From: Desulfovibrio sp. JC010
Lineage (GTDB): Bacteria; Desulfobacterota; Desulfovibrionia; Desulfovibrionales; Desulfovibrionaceae
DNA: 64,000 nt
NCBI RefSeq assembly: GCF_010470675.1
Contig: NZ_VOIQ01000003.1
Location: 62,001-126,000 of the forward strand
Direction of reading: 5' to 3'
Position numbers and translations under genes: made by a program. Numbering within the stretch: the stretch's first letter is position 1; the number at the start of each line of letters is the position of its first letter. Positions 36,569 through 46,283 of the stretch are shown here, in pieces. The notes under the pieces were generated by a model. It was given only the letters and a program-made list of their open reading frames with translations, made no database searches and was not told the origin of the DNA.

Positions 36569-37702
36569 ATGAAACGTTCTATCATGACAGCTATGCTTGT
36601 GGCAGCTATTCTTATGCTGAGCGCAGGCATGGTGTTCGCTAAAACCCTCAAAGTCGGTACCATGGGACCGTTGACCGGACCCTACGCCGCTGACGGCAAT
36701 GACATCAAAAACGGCGTACTCACCGCAGTGGAAGTTGTTAAAGCGAACGGCGGAATCCCCGGTTTTGATGAAATCGAGGTCCTGCCGCAGGATACCGCAT
36801 GCGAACCCCGTCAGGCTGTTGCTACCGCAAACAAACTGATCAACGAAGAAGCAAACGCTGTTGTCGGCTCCTACTGCTCCAGCGCAACTTTGCCCGCATC
36901 TGAAGTTCTTGATGAAGAATCCATCATCATGATCACCCCGGCCTCCACCAACGAAAAAGTTACCTCCCGCGGTCTGCCCTACATGTTCCGCATGTGCGGT
37001 CGTGATGACGATCAGGGGGCTATCGCATTGAAATTTATGCAGGATAAACTTGGTGCCAAGTCCGTATACATCGTTGACGATAAGACCGCATATTCTCAGG
37101 GGCTTGCCGACGGCGTTGAAAAGATGTGCAAGGCAGCTGGAATCAAGGTTCTCGGTCACGAGCACGTCAACCAGGGCGATAAAGACTTTTCCGCCATTCT
37201 GACCAAAGTCAAGAATACCAACCCTGATGTGTTCTACATGTCCATGCAGAACTCCGCCACCGGCGCGCTGATGCTTATTCAGGCCAAGCGTATGGGAATC
37301 AAGGCTGCCCGTCTGGCACAGGACGCAGTTTACCATCCCCAGCTTATTGAAATCGCAAAAGACGCTGCTGAAGATGTTTACCTGACCTTCGGTTACATTG
37401 ATAACGAAGCTCCCGCATACAAAGAATTCTACGCCAAGTACCAGCCCAAGCACGGTGAGCCCGGCGCATACTCCGGTTATGCTTACGACTCCGCCATGGC
37501 CTATTTCAAGGCCCTCAAGGCTGCCGGTTCCACTGATCCTGAAAAGGTCAAAGCGGAACTCATGAAGCTGGACTACGATGGTGCCACCAAGCACATCAAG
37601 TTCAAGCCCAACGGAGACTCCGGCTCCAACTATATTATCCGTAAGGTTGATGGCGGCAAGTTCATCAACTACTGGAACCCTGCAACCGGCAAGCTTTACT
37701 AG
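36569..37702 (+). CDS. livK: LivK/LivJ-like branched-chain amino-acid binding protein
   Basis: This 377-residue periplasmic receptor has a signal peptide (MKRSIMTAMLVAAILMLSAG, cleavage after VFA). The type I periplasmic-binding fold follows (LKVGTMGPLTGPYAADG, QDTACEPRQAVATANKL, VVGSYCSSATLPAS). The ligand is probably Leu/Ile/Val or a related amino acid. The Shine-Dalgarno is AGGGAGG. A hairpin after the stop may stabilise this part of the mRNA so that the receptor is made in excess. Confidence 0.92.
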   Translation: MKRSIMTAMLVAAILMLSAGMVFAKTLKVGTMGPLTGPYAADGNDIKNGVLTAVEVVKANGGIPGFDEIEVLPQDTACEPRQAVATANKLINEEANAVVGSYCSSATLPASEVLDEESIIMITPASTNEKVTSRGLPYMFRMCGRDDDQGAIALKFMQDKLGAKSVYIVDDKTAYSQGLADGVEKMCKAAGIKVLGHEHVNQGDKDFSAILTKVKNTNPDVFYMSMQNSATGALMLIQAKRMGIKAARLAQDAVYHPQLIEIAKDAAEDVYLTFGYIDNEAPAYKEFYAKYQPKHGEPGAYSGYAYDSAMAYFKALKAAGSTDPEKVKAELMKLDYDGATKHIKFKPNGDSGSNYIIRKVDGGKFINYWNPATGKLY

Positions 37703-37717
37703 AAGCCTATAAATGTC

Positions 37718-37746
37718 GGCCCCTGCCCGTAACGGGCGGGGGCCTT
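37718..37746 (+). terminator. Intercistronic hairpin between livK and livH
   Basis: GGCCCCTGCCCG and CGGGCGGGGGCC form a 12-bp stem with one T-G pair and a 3-base TAA loop, followed by only TTTA. It is likely an attenuator or 3' stabiliser giving more livK than permease mRNA. Confidence 0.7.
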
Positions 37747-37768
37747 TACGAACAGCCCCCGGGAATCC

Positions 37769-38671
37769 ATGGAATATTTTTTTCAACAACTCATCAACGG
37801 TATCACCCTCGGCAGTGTCTACGCACTGATCGCGCTGGGTTATACCATGGTGTACGGCATCATCCAGCTTATCAACTTCGCCCACGGGGAGTTTTTTGCT
37901 GCTGGCGGCTATGTCGGTGTTATCTTCATGAGCTATCTGCTGTCGCAGGGTGCTCCGGCATGGGTCTGCCTGTCCGGTTCACTTATTCTGGCTATGGCCT
38001 ACTGCGCTATGCTGGCCATGGCCGTGGAGAAAGTGGCTTATAAGCCCCTGCGTAACTCCTCGAGACTGTCTGTGTTGCTTTCCGCGCTCGGTATGTCCAT
38101 CTTTCTGCAGAACGGACTCATGCTCACTCAGGGCGTTTATGACCGCGCCTACCCCACAGAACTGACTCAGGGCGGCTTTGAGTTCGGAACAGTAATGCTT
38201 TCCTACATGCAGCTGTTCATCGTCAGCCTGACCGCTTTTCTGCTGGTGGCCCTCAATTTTCTGGTTTTCAAGACCCGCATCGGTAAGGCCATGCGTTCCA
38301 CTGCTCAGGACAAGATTATGTCCGCGCTGGTGGGTATCAATTCCAACCGTATCATCAGCCTGACCTTTGCCATCGGTGCCGGACTGGCTGCTGCGGCGGG
38401 TATCATGGTTGGCCTTTATTACGGATCCGTGCGTTACGATATGGGTTTTGTGCCGGGCATCAAGGCTTTTGCCGCCGCTGTACTGGGCGGAATCGGCAAT
38501 ATTACCGGGGCAATGATCGGCGGATTCATCATCGGCATGGTCGAAATTTTTGCCGCAGGTTATATTTCCGGTGAATATAAGGATGTCTTCGCATTCCTGA
38601 TCCTTATCGGGGTGCTTTATTTCAGACCTTCAGGAATCATGGGAGAGAACGTTGACGATACCAGAGTTTAA
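37769..38671 (+). CDS. livH: LivH, branched-chain amino-acid permease
   Basis: This 300-residue inner-membrane permease has about eight hydrophobic segments. Family signatures are LINGITLGSVYALIALGYTMVYGIIQLINFAHGEFF near the start and FVPGIKAFAAAVLGGIGNITGAMIGGF in the middle. Its end overlaps the start of livM by 20 bases in another frame. Confidence 0.94.
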   Translation: MEYFFQQLINGITLGSVYALIALGYTMVYGIIQLINFAHGEFFAAGGYVGVIFMSYLLSQGAPAWVCLSGSLILAMAYCAMLAMAVEKVAYKPLRNSSRLSVLLSALGMSIFLQNGLMLTQGVYDRAYPTELTQGGFEFGTVMLSYMQLFIVSLTAFLLVALNFLVFKTRIGKAMRSTAQDKIMSALVGINSNRIISLTFAIGAGLAAAAGIMVGLYYGSVRYDMGFVPGIKAFAAAVLGGIGNITGAMIGGFIIGMVEIFAAGYISGEYKDVFAFLILIGVLYFRPSGIMGENVDDTRV

Positions 38672-39869
38672 AAAGCACTGGACTTCTTTAGGCGTTGGGA
38701 TGATCTGGCTGTTCGTCCTGCTCTGGCCCCTGCTCGGGATCAAGCCTGAAGGATTGGAAGTGGCAACCACCTTTTCGGTCTGGTGGAAGATTGCAGCGGG
38801 CTGCTCTTTTCTTCTTGTCCTAAGACAGCTGAACAGCATTGGTGCTTTTAACTTTTTCACTAAACCGATGGGGGCCGCAGCCGGAGGGGTGCAGAAGGCA
38901 GCATCAAGCGTTCCTTTTGCTCTCTGGGCTTTTGCCATACTTGCTTTTGCCTGTGCTTATCCGCATCTTTTCGGTCGCTATGCGCAGGACGTGGCCATCA
39001 ACTGCATGATTTACATCTGCCTCGGCCTCGGTTTGAATATTGTTGTCGGCCTCGCAGGCATGCTCGATCTCGGCTACATCGCTTTTTACGGTCTGGGCGC
39101 ATACACCTATGCCTTGCTTTCGGTTTCCTACAAGCTTGCTTTCTGGATCTGCCTGCCCATCAGTGCGGCAGTGGCCGGACTGGGAGCCTGCATCATCGGT
39201 TACTGCTCCATGCGTATGCGCGGTGACTATCTGGCTATTGTAACGCTGGGCTTTGCGGAAATCGTGCGTATGGTCTTCAATAACTGGATGAGCCTGACCA
39301 ACGGTCCCAACGGGATCACCGGGATTAAGGCTCCGGGAATTTACTGGCCTGATTTTGCCAATGGATTCACCCTTGAGCACCTCTGGTTGAAAAAGCTTTC
39401 CCTGATCTACTACGTGATTCTCGCCTTGGTGGTCTTCACCATCATCGCGGTCTACCGTTTGAACCATTCCCGTATCGGGCGCGCATGGGAAGCCATTCGT
39501 GAGGACGAAACTGCCGCCGAGGTTATGGGAATCCCGACTTTTTATATGAAGCTGCTGGCTTATTGTTCCGGTGCCTGCTTCGGCGGTATGGCCGGTGCTT
39601 TCTATGCGGCCCGCATGCGTTTTGTCAGCCCGGAATCATTCACCTTCCTTGAATCGGCAATGGTTCTTTCCATGGTTGTTCTCGGCGGTATGGGCTCAAT
39701 TCCCGGGGTTATCCTCGGCGCATTGGCCCTTATTGCCCTGCCGGAGATTTTCAGGGATTTTGAACTCTACCGCATGCTGGTTTTCGGTGGCGTAATGACC
39801 CTGATGATGCTCTTCAGGCCGCAGGGGCTGCTGCCTCCCAAACGCACTATGAAGGCGGAAAAGGATTAA
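38652..39869 (+). CDS. livM: LivM, branched-chain amino-acid permease
   Basis: This 405-residue permease partner of LivH has an N-terminal extension of about 100 residues with two or three hydrophobic segments. The LivM core follows: INCMIYICLGLGLNIVVGLAGMLDLGYIAFYGLGAY, MRMRGDYLAIVTLGFAEIVRM, TNGPNGITGI and the EAA-like RIGRAWEAIREDETAAEVMGI. It ends 3 bases before livF. The 20-base overlap with livH indicates coupled translation. Confidence 0.94.
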   Translation: MTIPEFKKHWTSLGVGMIWLFVLLWPLLGIKPEGLEVATTFSVWWKIAAGCSFLLVLRQLNSIGAFNFFTKPMGAAAGGVQKAASSVPFALWAFAILAFACAYPHLFGRYAQDVAINCMIYICLGLGLNIVVGLAGMLDLGYIAFYGLGAYTYALLSVSYKLAFWICLPISAAVAGLGACIIGYCSMRMRGDYLAIVTLGFAEIVRMVFNNWMSLTNGPNGITGIKAPGIYWPDFANGFTLEHLWLKKLSLIYYVILALVVFTIIAVYRLNHSRIGRAWEAIREDETAAEVMGIPTFYMKLLAYCSGACFGGMAGAFYAARMRFVSPESFTFLESAMVLSMVVLGGMGSIPGVILGALALIALPEIFRDFELYRMLVFGGVMTLMMLFRPQGLLPPKRTMKAEKD

Positions 39870-39872
39870 GCC

Positions 39873-40586
39873 ATGTCAGAACCTATTTTAGAACTTCGTG
39901 ATATCCATGCAGGATATGGCAGCATCAAGGCCCTTAAAGGAATCAGTATCAAGGTCATGGAAGGGGAGATTGTTTCCATCATCGGTGCCAACGGTGCCGG
40001 GAAATCCACAACCCTGATGACCATCTGCAACATCGTTCAGGCCACTGCCGGAGAGATTTATTACAAGGGCGAATGCATCAATAAAGTTGCATCCGACCGT
40101 CTGCCCGCCATGGGACTTTGTCAGGTTCCTGAGGGAAGGCGTATTTTTCCCCGGCTGACCATTGAGGAAAACCTCGACATGGGTGCCTTCTTTCGCAGTG
40201 ATACCGAGATTGCTGACGACATGGAACGGGTCTTTGCCATGTTCCCAATCCTGCGTGAAAGACGCAGACAGGCCGGCGGAACCCTTTCCGGCGGAGAGCA
40301 GCAGATGCTGGCCATCGGACGTGCGCTCATGAGTCGTCCCAAGGTGCTCCTTTTGGATGAACCTTCTCTTGGTCTCGCCCCGCTTATCGTTAAGCAGATT
40401 TTTGATATTATCAATGAAATTAACAAGCTGGGCACGACGATTATTCTGGTTGAGCAGAATGCAAAAGTCGCTTTGAGCATGGCTCATCGCGGTTATGTTC
40501 TGGAAACCGGAAATGTAGTTATGGAAGATGAAGCTTCCAAGCTGCTTAACAACCCGGATATTCAGAAGGCTTATCTCGGCGAATAG
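39873..40586 (+). CDS. livF: LivF, branched-chain amino-acid ABC transporter ATP-binding protein
   Basis: This 237-residue second ATPase of the importer has Walker A GANGAGKSTTLM, the conserved PEGRRIFPRLTIEENLDMGA block, signature LSGGEQQMLAIGRALM and Walker B PKVLLLDEPSLGLAP. It is the last gene of the operon and is followed by a strong terminator. Confidence 0.95.
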   Translation: MSEPILELRDIHAGYGSIKALKGISIKVMEGEIVSIIGANGAGKSTTLMTICNIVQATAGEIYYKGECINKVASDRLPAMGLCQVPEGRRIFPRLTIEENLDMGAFFRSDTEIADDMERVFAMFPILRERRRQAGGTLSGGEQQMLAIGRALMSRPKVLLLDEPSLGLAPLIVKQIFDIINEINKLGTTIILVEQNAKVALSMAHRGYVLETGNVVMEDEASKLLNNPDIQKAYLGE

Positions 40587-40608
40587 CACACATAGGATCA
40601 ATTGTTGG

Positions 40609-40643
40609 AAATCCCCTGAAAGTCATGTTTCAGGGGATTTTTT
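40609..40643 (+). terminator. Intrinsic terminator of the liv operon
   Basis: AAATCCCCTGAAA-type arms (AATCCCCTGAAA with TTTCAGGGGATT) enclose the loop GTCATG and are followed by T6. Confidence 0.93.
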
Positions 40644-40744
40644 ACGTTGTATGGCATGTAACGATTTATCGAAACTGTTTAGACAGCTTTGCATGGATAT
40701 GTTATAGCTAAGTACCTGTTGTTGCCCGGTGATAATTGAATTGT

Positions 40745-41530
40745 ATGAAGAGCAAGGTAAAGACGTTGTTAAGTATTAAATCCGCCATATTTATAATAAT
40801 TCAGCTTTTGTTTCTGTTGTCTTCTCCAGTGGATGGGTTGGCGGAAAGGAGAAGCGTTTCCCTCGCAACAGGAGAATGGCCACCGTATGTTTCTGAATAC
40901 CTGGTTGATAACGGGATGGCGGCTGAACTGGTTGCCGAGGTGTTCAAAGAAGTCGGGATTGAGGTGAGCAATACATTTTATCCTTGGACCAGAGCTTTGC
41001 TTTCAGTGGAGAAGGGCGGGTGCGCTGGCAGCTACCCCTGGCGCAAAGAGGTGGACCGGGAAGAATTCGGATTGTTTTCTGATGAATTGTTTTCAACAGA
41101 ATTTATGTTCTTTTATTATAAAAATAAATTCCAAGACAATGAATCGCTTAACGCCGAGAAAGTTTATCCTTACATAGTAGGAGTGCCTTTGGGCTACGCG
41201 CAGCTTGAGGATTTAAAAAAGCGCGGCTATCGTTGCAAAGTGATTACGAATAGTGCCAATGGGATTTTGATGCTTCTCAAAGGGCATATTGATTTTTTGG
41301 CTGAAGCCGAAGCTGTCGGAGACTTTTTGATTAGGCAATTGTTGATGGGCCGTGAAGATGAATTTGGTAAAATCAATGCCGGATTGTCCCCAAAACCGAT
41401 GCGTCTGATTATTTCTAAACATGATCCTGATGCAGAGATGTTGCTGGAGAAGTTTAATAAAGGGCTGAAGAAGATTAAAGCCAGCGGCAAATATTCCATG
41501 ATAATGGAAAAGCACGAAGCAATGTATTGA
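40745..41530 (+). CDS. Extracellular solute-binding protein, family 3
   Basis: This 261-residue exported protein has a signal peptide (residues about 1-32, hydrophobic SAIFIIIQLLFLLSS). An SBP_bac_3-type fold follows, starting VSLATGEWPPYVSEYLVDNGMAAELVAEVFKEVG. Such proteins bind polar amino acids or related solutes. No ABC permease or ATPase is adjacent, so it may be an orphan receptor or a sensor of another system. The start at 40745 has no evident Shine-Dalgarno, and a TTG at 40736 is an alternative. The base composition is more AT-rich than the flanking operons. Confidence 0.8.
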   Translation: MKSKVKTLLSIKSAIFIIIQLLFLLSSPVDGLAERRSVSLATGEWPPYVSEYLVDNGMAAELVAEVFKEVGIEVSNTFYPWTRALLSVEKGGCAGSYPWRKEVDREEFGLFSDELFSTEFMFFYYKNKFQDNESLNAEKVYPYIVGVPLGYAQLEDLKKRGYRCKVITNSANGILMLLKGHIDFLAEAEAVGDFLIRQLLMGREDEFGKINAGLSPKPMRLIISKHDPDAEMLLEKFNKGLKKIKASGKYSMIMEKHEAMY

Positions 41531-41601
41531 TTCATTTGTATGCAAAAGTCCTGATCCTGCTGCAATTAAAAGCTTGCCCAAAAGATACACTTTATGATTA
41601 A

Positions 41602-41844
<243 letters not shown>

Positions 41845-41872
41845 ATGTGTTTCCAAATATGGACTGTATGTT

Positions 41873-41900
41873 AAGACGCCTTTACGGGCGTCTTTTTTTT
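41873..41900 (+). terminator. Intrinsic terminator of the ferredoxin gene
   Basis: AAGACGCC and GGCGTCTT enclose a short TTTACG-type loop and are followed by T8. Confidence 0.93.
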
Positions 41901-42012
41901 GAGAGTAAGCAAAGAAATTGTTTTTTTGTTACATAGACAAAAAAAGCTTATTGTGGTTAATATGTATTGAGTTTTTGTATATGTCAGCAGTTTCTAAAAA
42001 GGGGTGTTTACT

Positions 42013-44106
42013 GTGAAGATTAGAACAAGAATGATTATGGCTATTGTGCTGCCCATGATAATTTCTGTTGCAGTGGTGATGTTTACCGTTTCAGTGCAGT
42101 TCGACAGTACTGCCGAAGAGTCATACCGTAAAACGGCCAGTCAAGAACTCAAGCTCATCAACAGTTACATAACTGAAATTTTGAATAAGGCTGAAAATGT
42201 CAGCAGATTCGTGGCCGGACTGGATGAAACAAAGACGGCCATGGGTAAATGGACAAAATATTTTGAGCTGGACAGAACCACAAAGCCTGCCGAGCTGGCA
42301 ACTGATCAAAGTGAAATTATGGTTAACCGTCTTGCCAATGATTTAATGAAAGCTAATCCGGCTTTTGCCTACGTCTATATGGGTTTTGAAGACGGCGGAT
42401 ATACGCAGGACGGAACAGAGGCTATGACAAATGATTATGATCCGCGCAAACGTCCCTGGTATAAAGAGGGGAAAAATTCACCTACCGAATCCACTCTCCT
42501 TTCCGCATATATAACCACTCAGGGAATTCCCAATATCGGATACGTAACAAAGATTAAGGACAGTCGCGGGAGCTTTATCGGGGTTTCCGCTGTTGATATC
42601 TCTCTTGGTGGTCTGACCAAAATCATCAACAATCTTAAGATCGGCGAAACCGGTTTTGTTGTTCTGGTACAGGGAGACGGAACAATTCTGGCTGACCCCA
42701 AAACTCCGAAGAATAATTTTAAGAAAATTGATGAAATTGATAATCCGGCCTTGAAAGTTGCTTACAATTCCAAGGAGGATTGGCTGGGCGATCTTGAGTT
42801 TCAGGGAATGAAATTTTCGGCAGAAGTCTATCGTTCCAAAGAGACCGGCTGGACCATGATCGCTTTTATTCCCCATGCCGAAATTTATGCTGCATCCAAG
42901 GAAGCCAACCTGACTATGTTGCTTATTGCCGTAGTTGCAGCTCTGGTTTTCGGGGCCCTTGGTGCGGTGCTGGTTAACAGCAGGCTGGTACGGCCTATAC
43001 ACGCCATGGGCGAGTTCGCCAGACAAATTGCCGCAGGTAACTACAAAGCAGAGCCGGAAGATGTTTCATACCGGGCCGAATTGAAGGAGCTTTTGAATAA
43101 CCTGCAAGCCATGACCGGAGAGCTGGTGAAGACAATTTCCCTTGCTGACGAAAAGACCCGCGAGGCGGAAGACAAGACTGTGCAGGCCGAAAGGGCTCTT
43201 GCAGAGGCCGAAGAAGCTACCCGCCGGGCCGAGAGCGCCAAGCGCGAGGGTATGATGCAGGCCGCCGGGCAGCTGGAGGAGATCGTGGAACGTATTTCAT
43301 CCTCATCCACCCAGCTTTCCGCCAATATTGAGGAATCAAGGAGCGGTTCGGGAATGCAGCGCGAACGGGCAGCTGAAAATGCTACAGCCATGGAAGAGAT
43401 GAATGCCACCGTTCTTGAAGTGGCAGCCAATGCTTCCAGAAGTTCGGAAGAAGCCGAGCGGGCCAAGAGTGAAGCCGGGCGTGGTTCGGAGATTGTGGAT
43501 AAGGTTGTGACCGCTGTGGGTAACCTTAAAAACGAATCTGAAAAGCTGGGTAATGAAATGGGCCAGTTGGGCGAAAAGGCTGAATCCATCAGCAGTGTCA
43601 TGAGCGTGATCACCGATATCGCGGACCAGACCAACCTGCTGGCTTTGAATGCGGCCATTGAAGCGGCTAGGGCCGGGGAAGCAGGACGCGGATTCGCAGT
43701 TGTTGCCGATGAAGTCCGCAAGCTTGCCGAGAAGACCGTGAGTGCTACTTCCGAAGTTGGCGGTGCTATCGGCTCTATTCAGCAGTCATCACGGAATTCT
43801 ATCAATACCATGGCCGAGACTGCGGAAATGGTTGATTCCACCACCGTTCTGGTTAATGAGGCCGGGGAAGCACTGACCTCCATCCTTGATATCATTGAAC
43901 TGGTAGCGGAGCAGGTTCGTTCTATCGCTACAGCTGCGGAAGAGCAGAGTGCCGCTTCCGAAGAGATCAATATGTCCACCTCGGAAATCAACCGTATTGC
44001 GGATGAAAACTTTAACGCCATGGAACAGTCGGCAGATGCCATGGCCAATCTTGCCGAGCTTTCCAATATGCTCAACAACCTGATTGATGATTTAAAGAAC
44101 TCGTAA
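42013..44106 (+). CDS. Methyl-accepting chemotaxis protein with dCache sensor domain
   Basis: This chemoreceptor, about 697 residues, has a first span at residues 6-26. A double-Cache sensor follows in the periplasm ([63 protein letters not shown]). A second span, a HAMP domain and the cytoplasmic signalling helix come next ([30 protein letters not shown]). Unlike the receptor at 9118-11154, it has no aromatic C-terminal pentapeptide. GTG 42013 is chosen because GGGG lies 8 bases before it. GTG 42004 would add three residues. Confidence 0.92.
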   Translation: MKIRTRMIMAIVLPMIISVAVVMFTVSVQFDSTAEESYRKTASQELKLINSYITEILNKAENVSRFVAGLDETKTAMGKWTKYFELDRTTKPAELATDQSEIMVNRLANDLMKANPAFAYVYMGFEDGGYTQDGTEAMTNDYDPRKRPWYKEGKNSPTESTLLSAYITTQGIPNIGYVTKIKDSRGSFIGVSAVDISLGGLTKIINNLKIGETGFVVLVQGDGTILADPKTPKNNFKKIDEIDNPALKVAYNSKEDWLGDLEFQGMKFSAEVYRSKETGWTMIAFIPHAEIYAASKEANLTMLLIAVVAALVFGALGAVLVNSRLVRPIHAMGEFARQIAAGNYKAEPEDVSYRAELKELLNNLQAMTGELVKTISLADEKTREAEDKTVQAERALAEAEEATRRAESAKREGMMQAAGQLEEIVERISSSSTQLSANIEESRSGSGMQRERAAENATAMEEMNATVLEVAANASRSSEEAERAKSEAGRGSEIVDKVVTAVGNLKNESEKLGNEMGQLGEKAESISSVMSVITDIADQTNLLALNAAIEAARAGEAGRGFAVVADEVRKLAEKTVSATSEVGGAIGSIQQSSRNSINTMAETAEMVDSTTVLVNEAGEALTSILDIIELVAEQVRSIATAAEEQSAASEEINMSTSEINRIADENFNAMEQSADAMANLAELSNMLNNLIDDLKNS

Positions 44107-44129
44107 GAGCAGGAAAATATTAATTCAGC

Positions 44130-44165
44130 AGGCCGGGATGAAGATTAATTCATCCCGGCCTTTTT
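44130..44165 (+). terminator. Intrinsic terminator of the chemoreceptor gene
   Basis: AGGCCGGGATGAA (44130-44142) pairs with TTCATCCCGGCCT around GATTAA and is followed by TTTTT. Confidence 0.93.
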
Positions 44166-44433
44166 GTGACCGACGGATTACAGACAGTTGACCTTTTCCC
44201 TTCCGGCTGGCAAGTGGAGCAGTTACACGTATTCTTCCTGAATTATGGACGAACCCGCAAAGGGTATTTATTTTGCTAGTCCCGATAACAGGATGGAATT
44301 GCGTTCAGCACAGCAATCCTGCAGGTTTCCGCCATTATGTCGGGCTTGCCAAGACGCGGATTAGTGCATAAATATGAAGTACGAAAAATGAATAAAAACC
44401 CGTCGCAAACAGACGGGAAGGTGAATAGAATAT

Positions 44434-45642
44434 ATGAAAACTTCTATGGGTCTGATGTCTTTTCGGGCATTATTTCGTGCAGTTGCCCTGGTCATGGTCG
44501 CCATGGTTCCTATGCTTTTCATGGCAGCGGATGCGGAGTGTTCTTTTGGCGAAAAGAAGAAAGATAAAAAAGTATCCCTTCCGAAAGATGTTGATGCCGG
44601 ACTGAATTACCTTTTTACTTTTCTGGCCGGGAAGGATTCCAGCTTTGACGGTTCAAAGATCAAGGCTCTTATCAAGTATGTAGATGATACTCCGGAAACG
44701 GATAAGATCATTAAGCTGCCCAAGCGGGATTCCTCCAATGGCGCAGCCATGCGTTTGCAGGTAAATGCCGGGCTGAAGCGTATTCTTGAATATACCTACA
44801 ACCCTGAAATTCCCAACTATGCCCTTTATCCTTCGGTAATCCGGGTCAGCGGCTGGCATGCGGACAGCCAGTTTGCCATTGAAAAGGCTCAGCCGTGGAA
44901 ATATCTTGATGATTGCGATACCCCCAGGGTCTGGCGGGGCAAGGAATTTGAAGTCAACACTCCCGACTCTTTCGGTGGAGGGTACTACCGTTACGATCTC
45001 AATCGTCTGCTGGTGCTGCTCAAATATGAAGGTCGCGATGTATTCCTTTCCGTGTCCAAGCAGATGGATAAGTCCAGCGTGGGTATGAAGGGACTGGTGG
45101 TGGATGATAATCAGTGGAACTATTTTTACAGCGGCATCCCCGGACTGACTTCCGGCGGCATGGGCTGGATGGATACCTTCATGTACGATTCAATGGCCGT
45201 GAACCTGTTCATTCAGGATAAGAATAATCCCGCTGAGACCGTGAGTTATCTTTTCAAGTGGCTTAGTGCCGGATGGGCCGGGCTGAACGTGGTTCGCCCC
45301 AAGCATATTTTTGAAGGCAGCCAGCGTTTCGGACGCGCCTTTTCCGACCTGATGGAATCCAACGGACTGCCCACTCCTAAGGCTTTTGCTGAAAAGGTCC
45401 GTGAAATCGAAGCCATGTCCGATCAGGACATTGATCATTATATTTCCGAGTACTCAAAGCAGATCGAGCACATTGCCGCCGAGCATCCGGTCCTGTCCGA
45501 CAAATTCCCGGAAGTGTACGAGAACGGCAGGTATGCCGACAAGTTCACCCGCGAGGAGCGCATCGGCGTTCTGGTCAAGGAATATGTCAAGCAGGCCATG
45601 GGCAAGCAGTGCCTGATCTATGAGAAGGTCGTATCCAACTAG
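44434..45642 (+). CDS. Exported protein of unknown function (402 aa)
   Basis: The N-terminus has a signal sequence (hydrophobic ALFRAVALVMVAMVPMLFMAADA, likely cleavage near residue 34). A Lys-rich stretch and a soluble domain without further membrane spans follow. Notable segments are SGWHADSQFAIEKAQPWKYLDDCDTPRVWRGKEF, GGGYYRYDLNRLLVLLKYEGRDVFLSVSKQ and GLTSGGMGWMDTFMYDSMAVNLF. I recognise no family. The leader has a small hairpin (CCCGTC with GACGGG at 44400-44418) just before the ribosome site. The Cys-rich mini-protein starts 13 bases later. Confidence 0.8.
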   Translation: MKTSMGLMSFRALFRAVALVMVAMVPMLFMAADAECSFGEKKKDKKVSLPKDVDAGLNYLFTFLAGKDSSFDGSKIKALIKYVDDTPETDKIIKLPKRDSSNGAAMRLQVNAGLKRILEYTYNPEIPNYALYPSVIRVSGWHADSQFAIEKAQPWKYLDDCDTPRVWRGKEFEVNTPDSFGGGYYRYDLNRLLVLLKYEGRDVFLSVSKQMDKSSVGMKGLVVDDNQWNYFYSGIPGLTSGGMGWMDTFMYDSMAVNLFIQDKNNPAETVSYLFKWLSAGWAGLNVVRPKHIFEGSQRFGRAFSDLMESNGLPTPKAFAEKVREIEAMSDQDIDHYISEYSKQIEHIAAEHPVLSDKFPEVYENGRYADKFTREERIGVLVKEYVKQAMGKQCLIYEKVVSN

Positions 45643-45655
45643 CAGCGAGGTATCC

Positions 45656-45820
45656 ATGCTCTATTCTGAAAGCGAAGCCAAATTTAAATACTGTCCCTAC
45701 CTTATGACCAGTGATGACAAGATGAAGTTTTGTCAGGGAACCATGTGTATGATGTGGCGTTACGCAGATGAAGATAAAGGTTATTGCGGGCTGGCCGGAA
45801 AGCCCGAAGAAAAGAAATAG
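45656..45820 (+). CDS. Cys-rich mini-protein (54 aa)
   Basis: This 54-residue protein has four cysteines at positions 13, 26, 31 and 44 (KYCPYL, KFCQGTMCMMWRY, GYCGLAG). The pattern suits a small zinc- or Fe-S-binding fold, or disulfides. GCGAGG lies 6 bases before the ATG. It has no signal peptide. It sits between the unknown exported protein and fliJ, 25 bases before fliJ. The function is unknown. A longer frame from 45620 has no ribosome site and overlaps the upstream gene. Confidence 0.65.
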   Translation: MLYSESEAKFKYCPYLMTSDDKMKFCQGTMCMMWRYADEDKGYCGLAGKPEEKK

Positions 45821-45845
45821 TCCTCCACGATGATCAATTCATAAT

Positions 45846-46283
45846 ATGGCCAAGCCTTTTGTATTCAAGCTTGAAAAGGTTCTGGAGTTCAGGGAACAGG
45901 CGGAAGAGCAGGCCAAGCTTGCTCTTGCGGAAGCCCTGCGCCTGCATCAGGAGGCCAAGAAAAAACTCTGGGCTGTTGAAGAATTGGTCGTCGCCCACCG
46001 CAAGACCAGATCCGAAAACCGTACTGCAGACGAAGTCTGGCTTTGGCAGCAGTATGATATGGCCCTGCAGGAGGATCTTGTTGCTGCTCAGAACCGCCTC
46101 AAACAGTTGGCCCTTAATTTGCAAAAGTGTCGTGCAGAAGCTGTGAAAAAGTCAAAAGATCGTAAACTGCTCGAAAAGCTAAAAGAGAATCAGGCGAAGA
46201 AATATCATGAAGAAGAAAGTCTCAAAGAACAAAAAGAGTACGACGAAATGGCAACAATTCGCTTCAAACCTGAAAATTTCTAA
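45846..46283 (+). CDS. fliJ: FliJ, flagellar export chaperone
   Basis: FliJ is the cytoplasmic coiled-coil component of the flagellar type III export apparatus, acting with FliI and FliH. The 145-residue product is almost entirely charged heptads: FVFKLEKVLEFREQAEEQAKLALAEA at the N-terminus matches FliJ. Its C-terminal half is rich in Lys, Glu and Arg. The next gene, a MotE-like protein, starts 77 bases before its end. That combination is common in Desulfovibrio and other flagellated bacteria. fliI is not present in the window. Confidence 0.82.
   Translation: MAKPFVFKLEKVLEFREQAEEQAKLALAEALRLHQEAKKKLWAVEELVVAHRKTRSENRTADEVWLWQQYDMALQEDLVAAQNRLKQLALNLQKCRAEAVKKSKDRKLLEKLKENQAKKYHEEESLKEQKEYDEMATIRFKPENF

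Noticed and set aside
44166-44433. Possible riboswitch upstream of the exported protein
   Set aside because: CGCAAAG and a CCCGTC/GACGGG hairpin were considered, but the full consensus of cyclic-di-GMP, cobalamin or other known riboswitches is not present.
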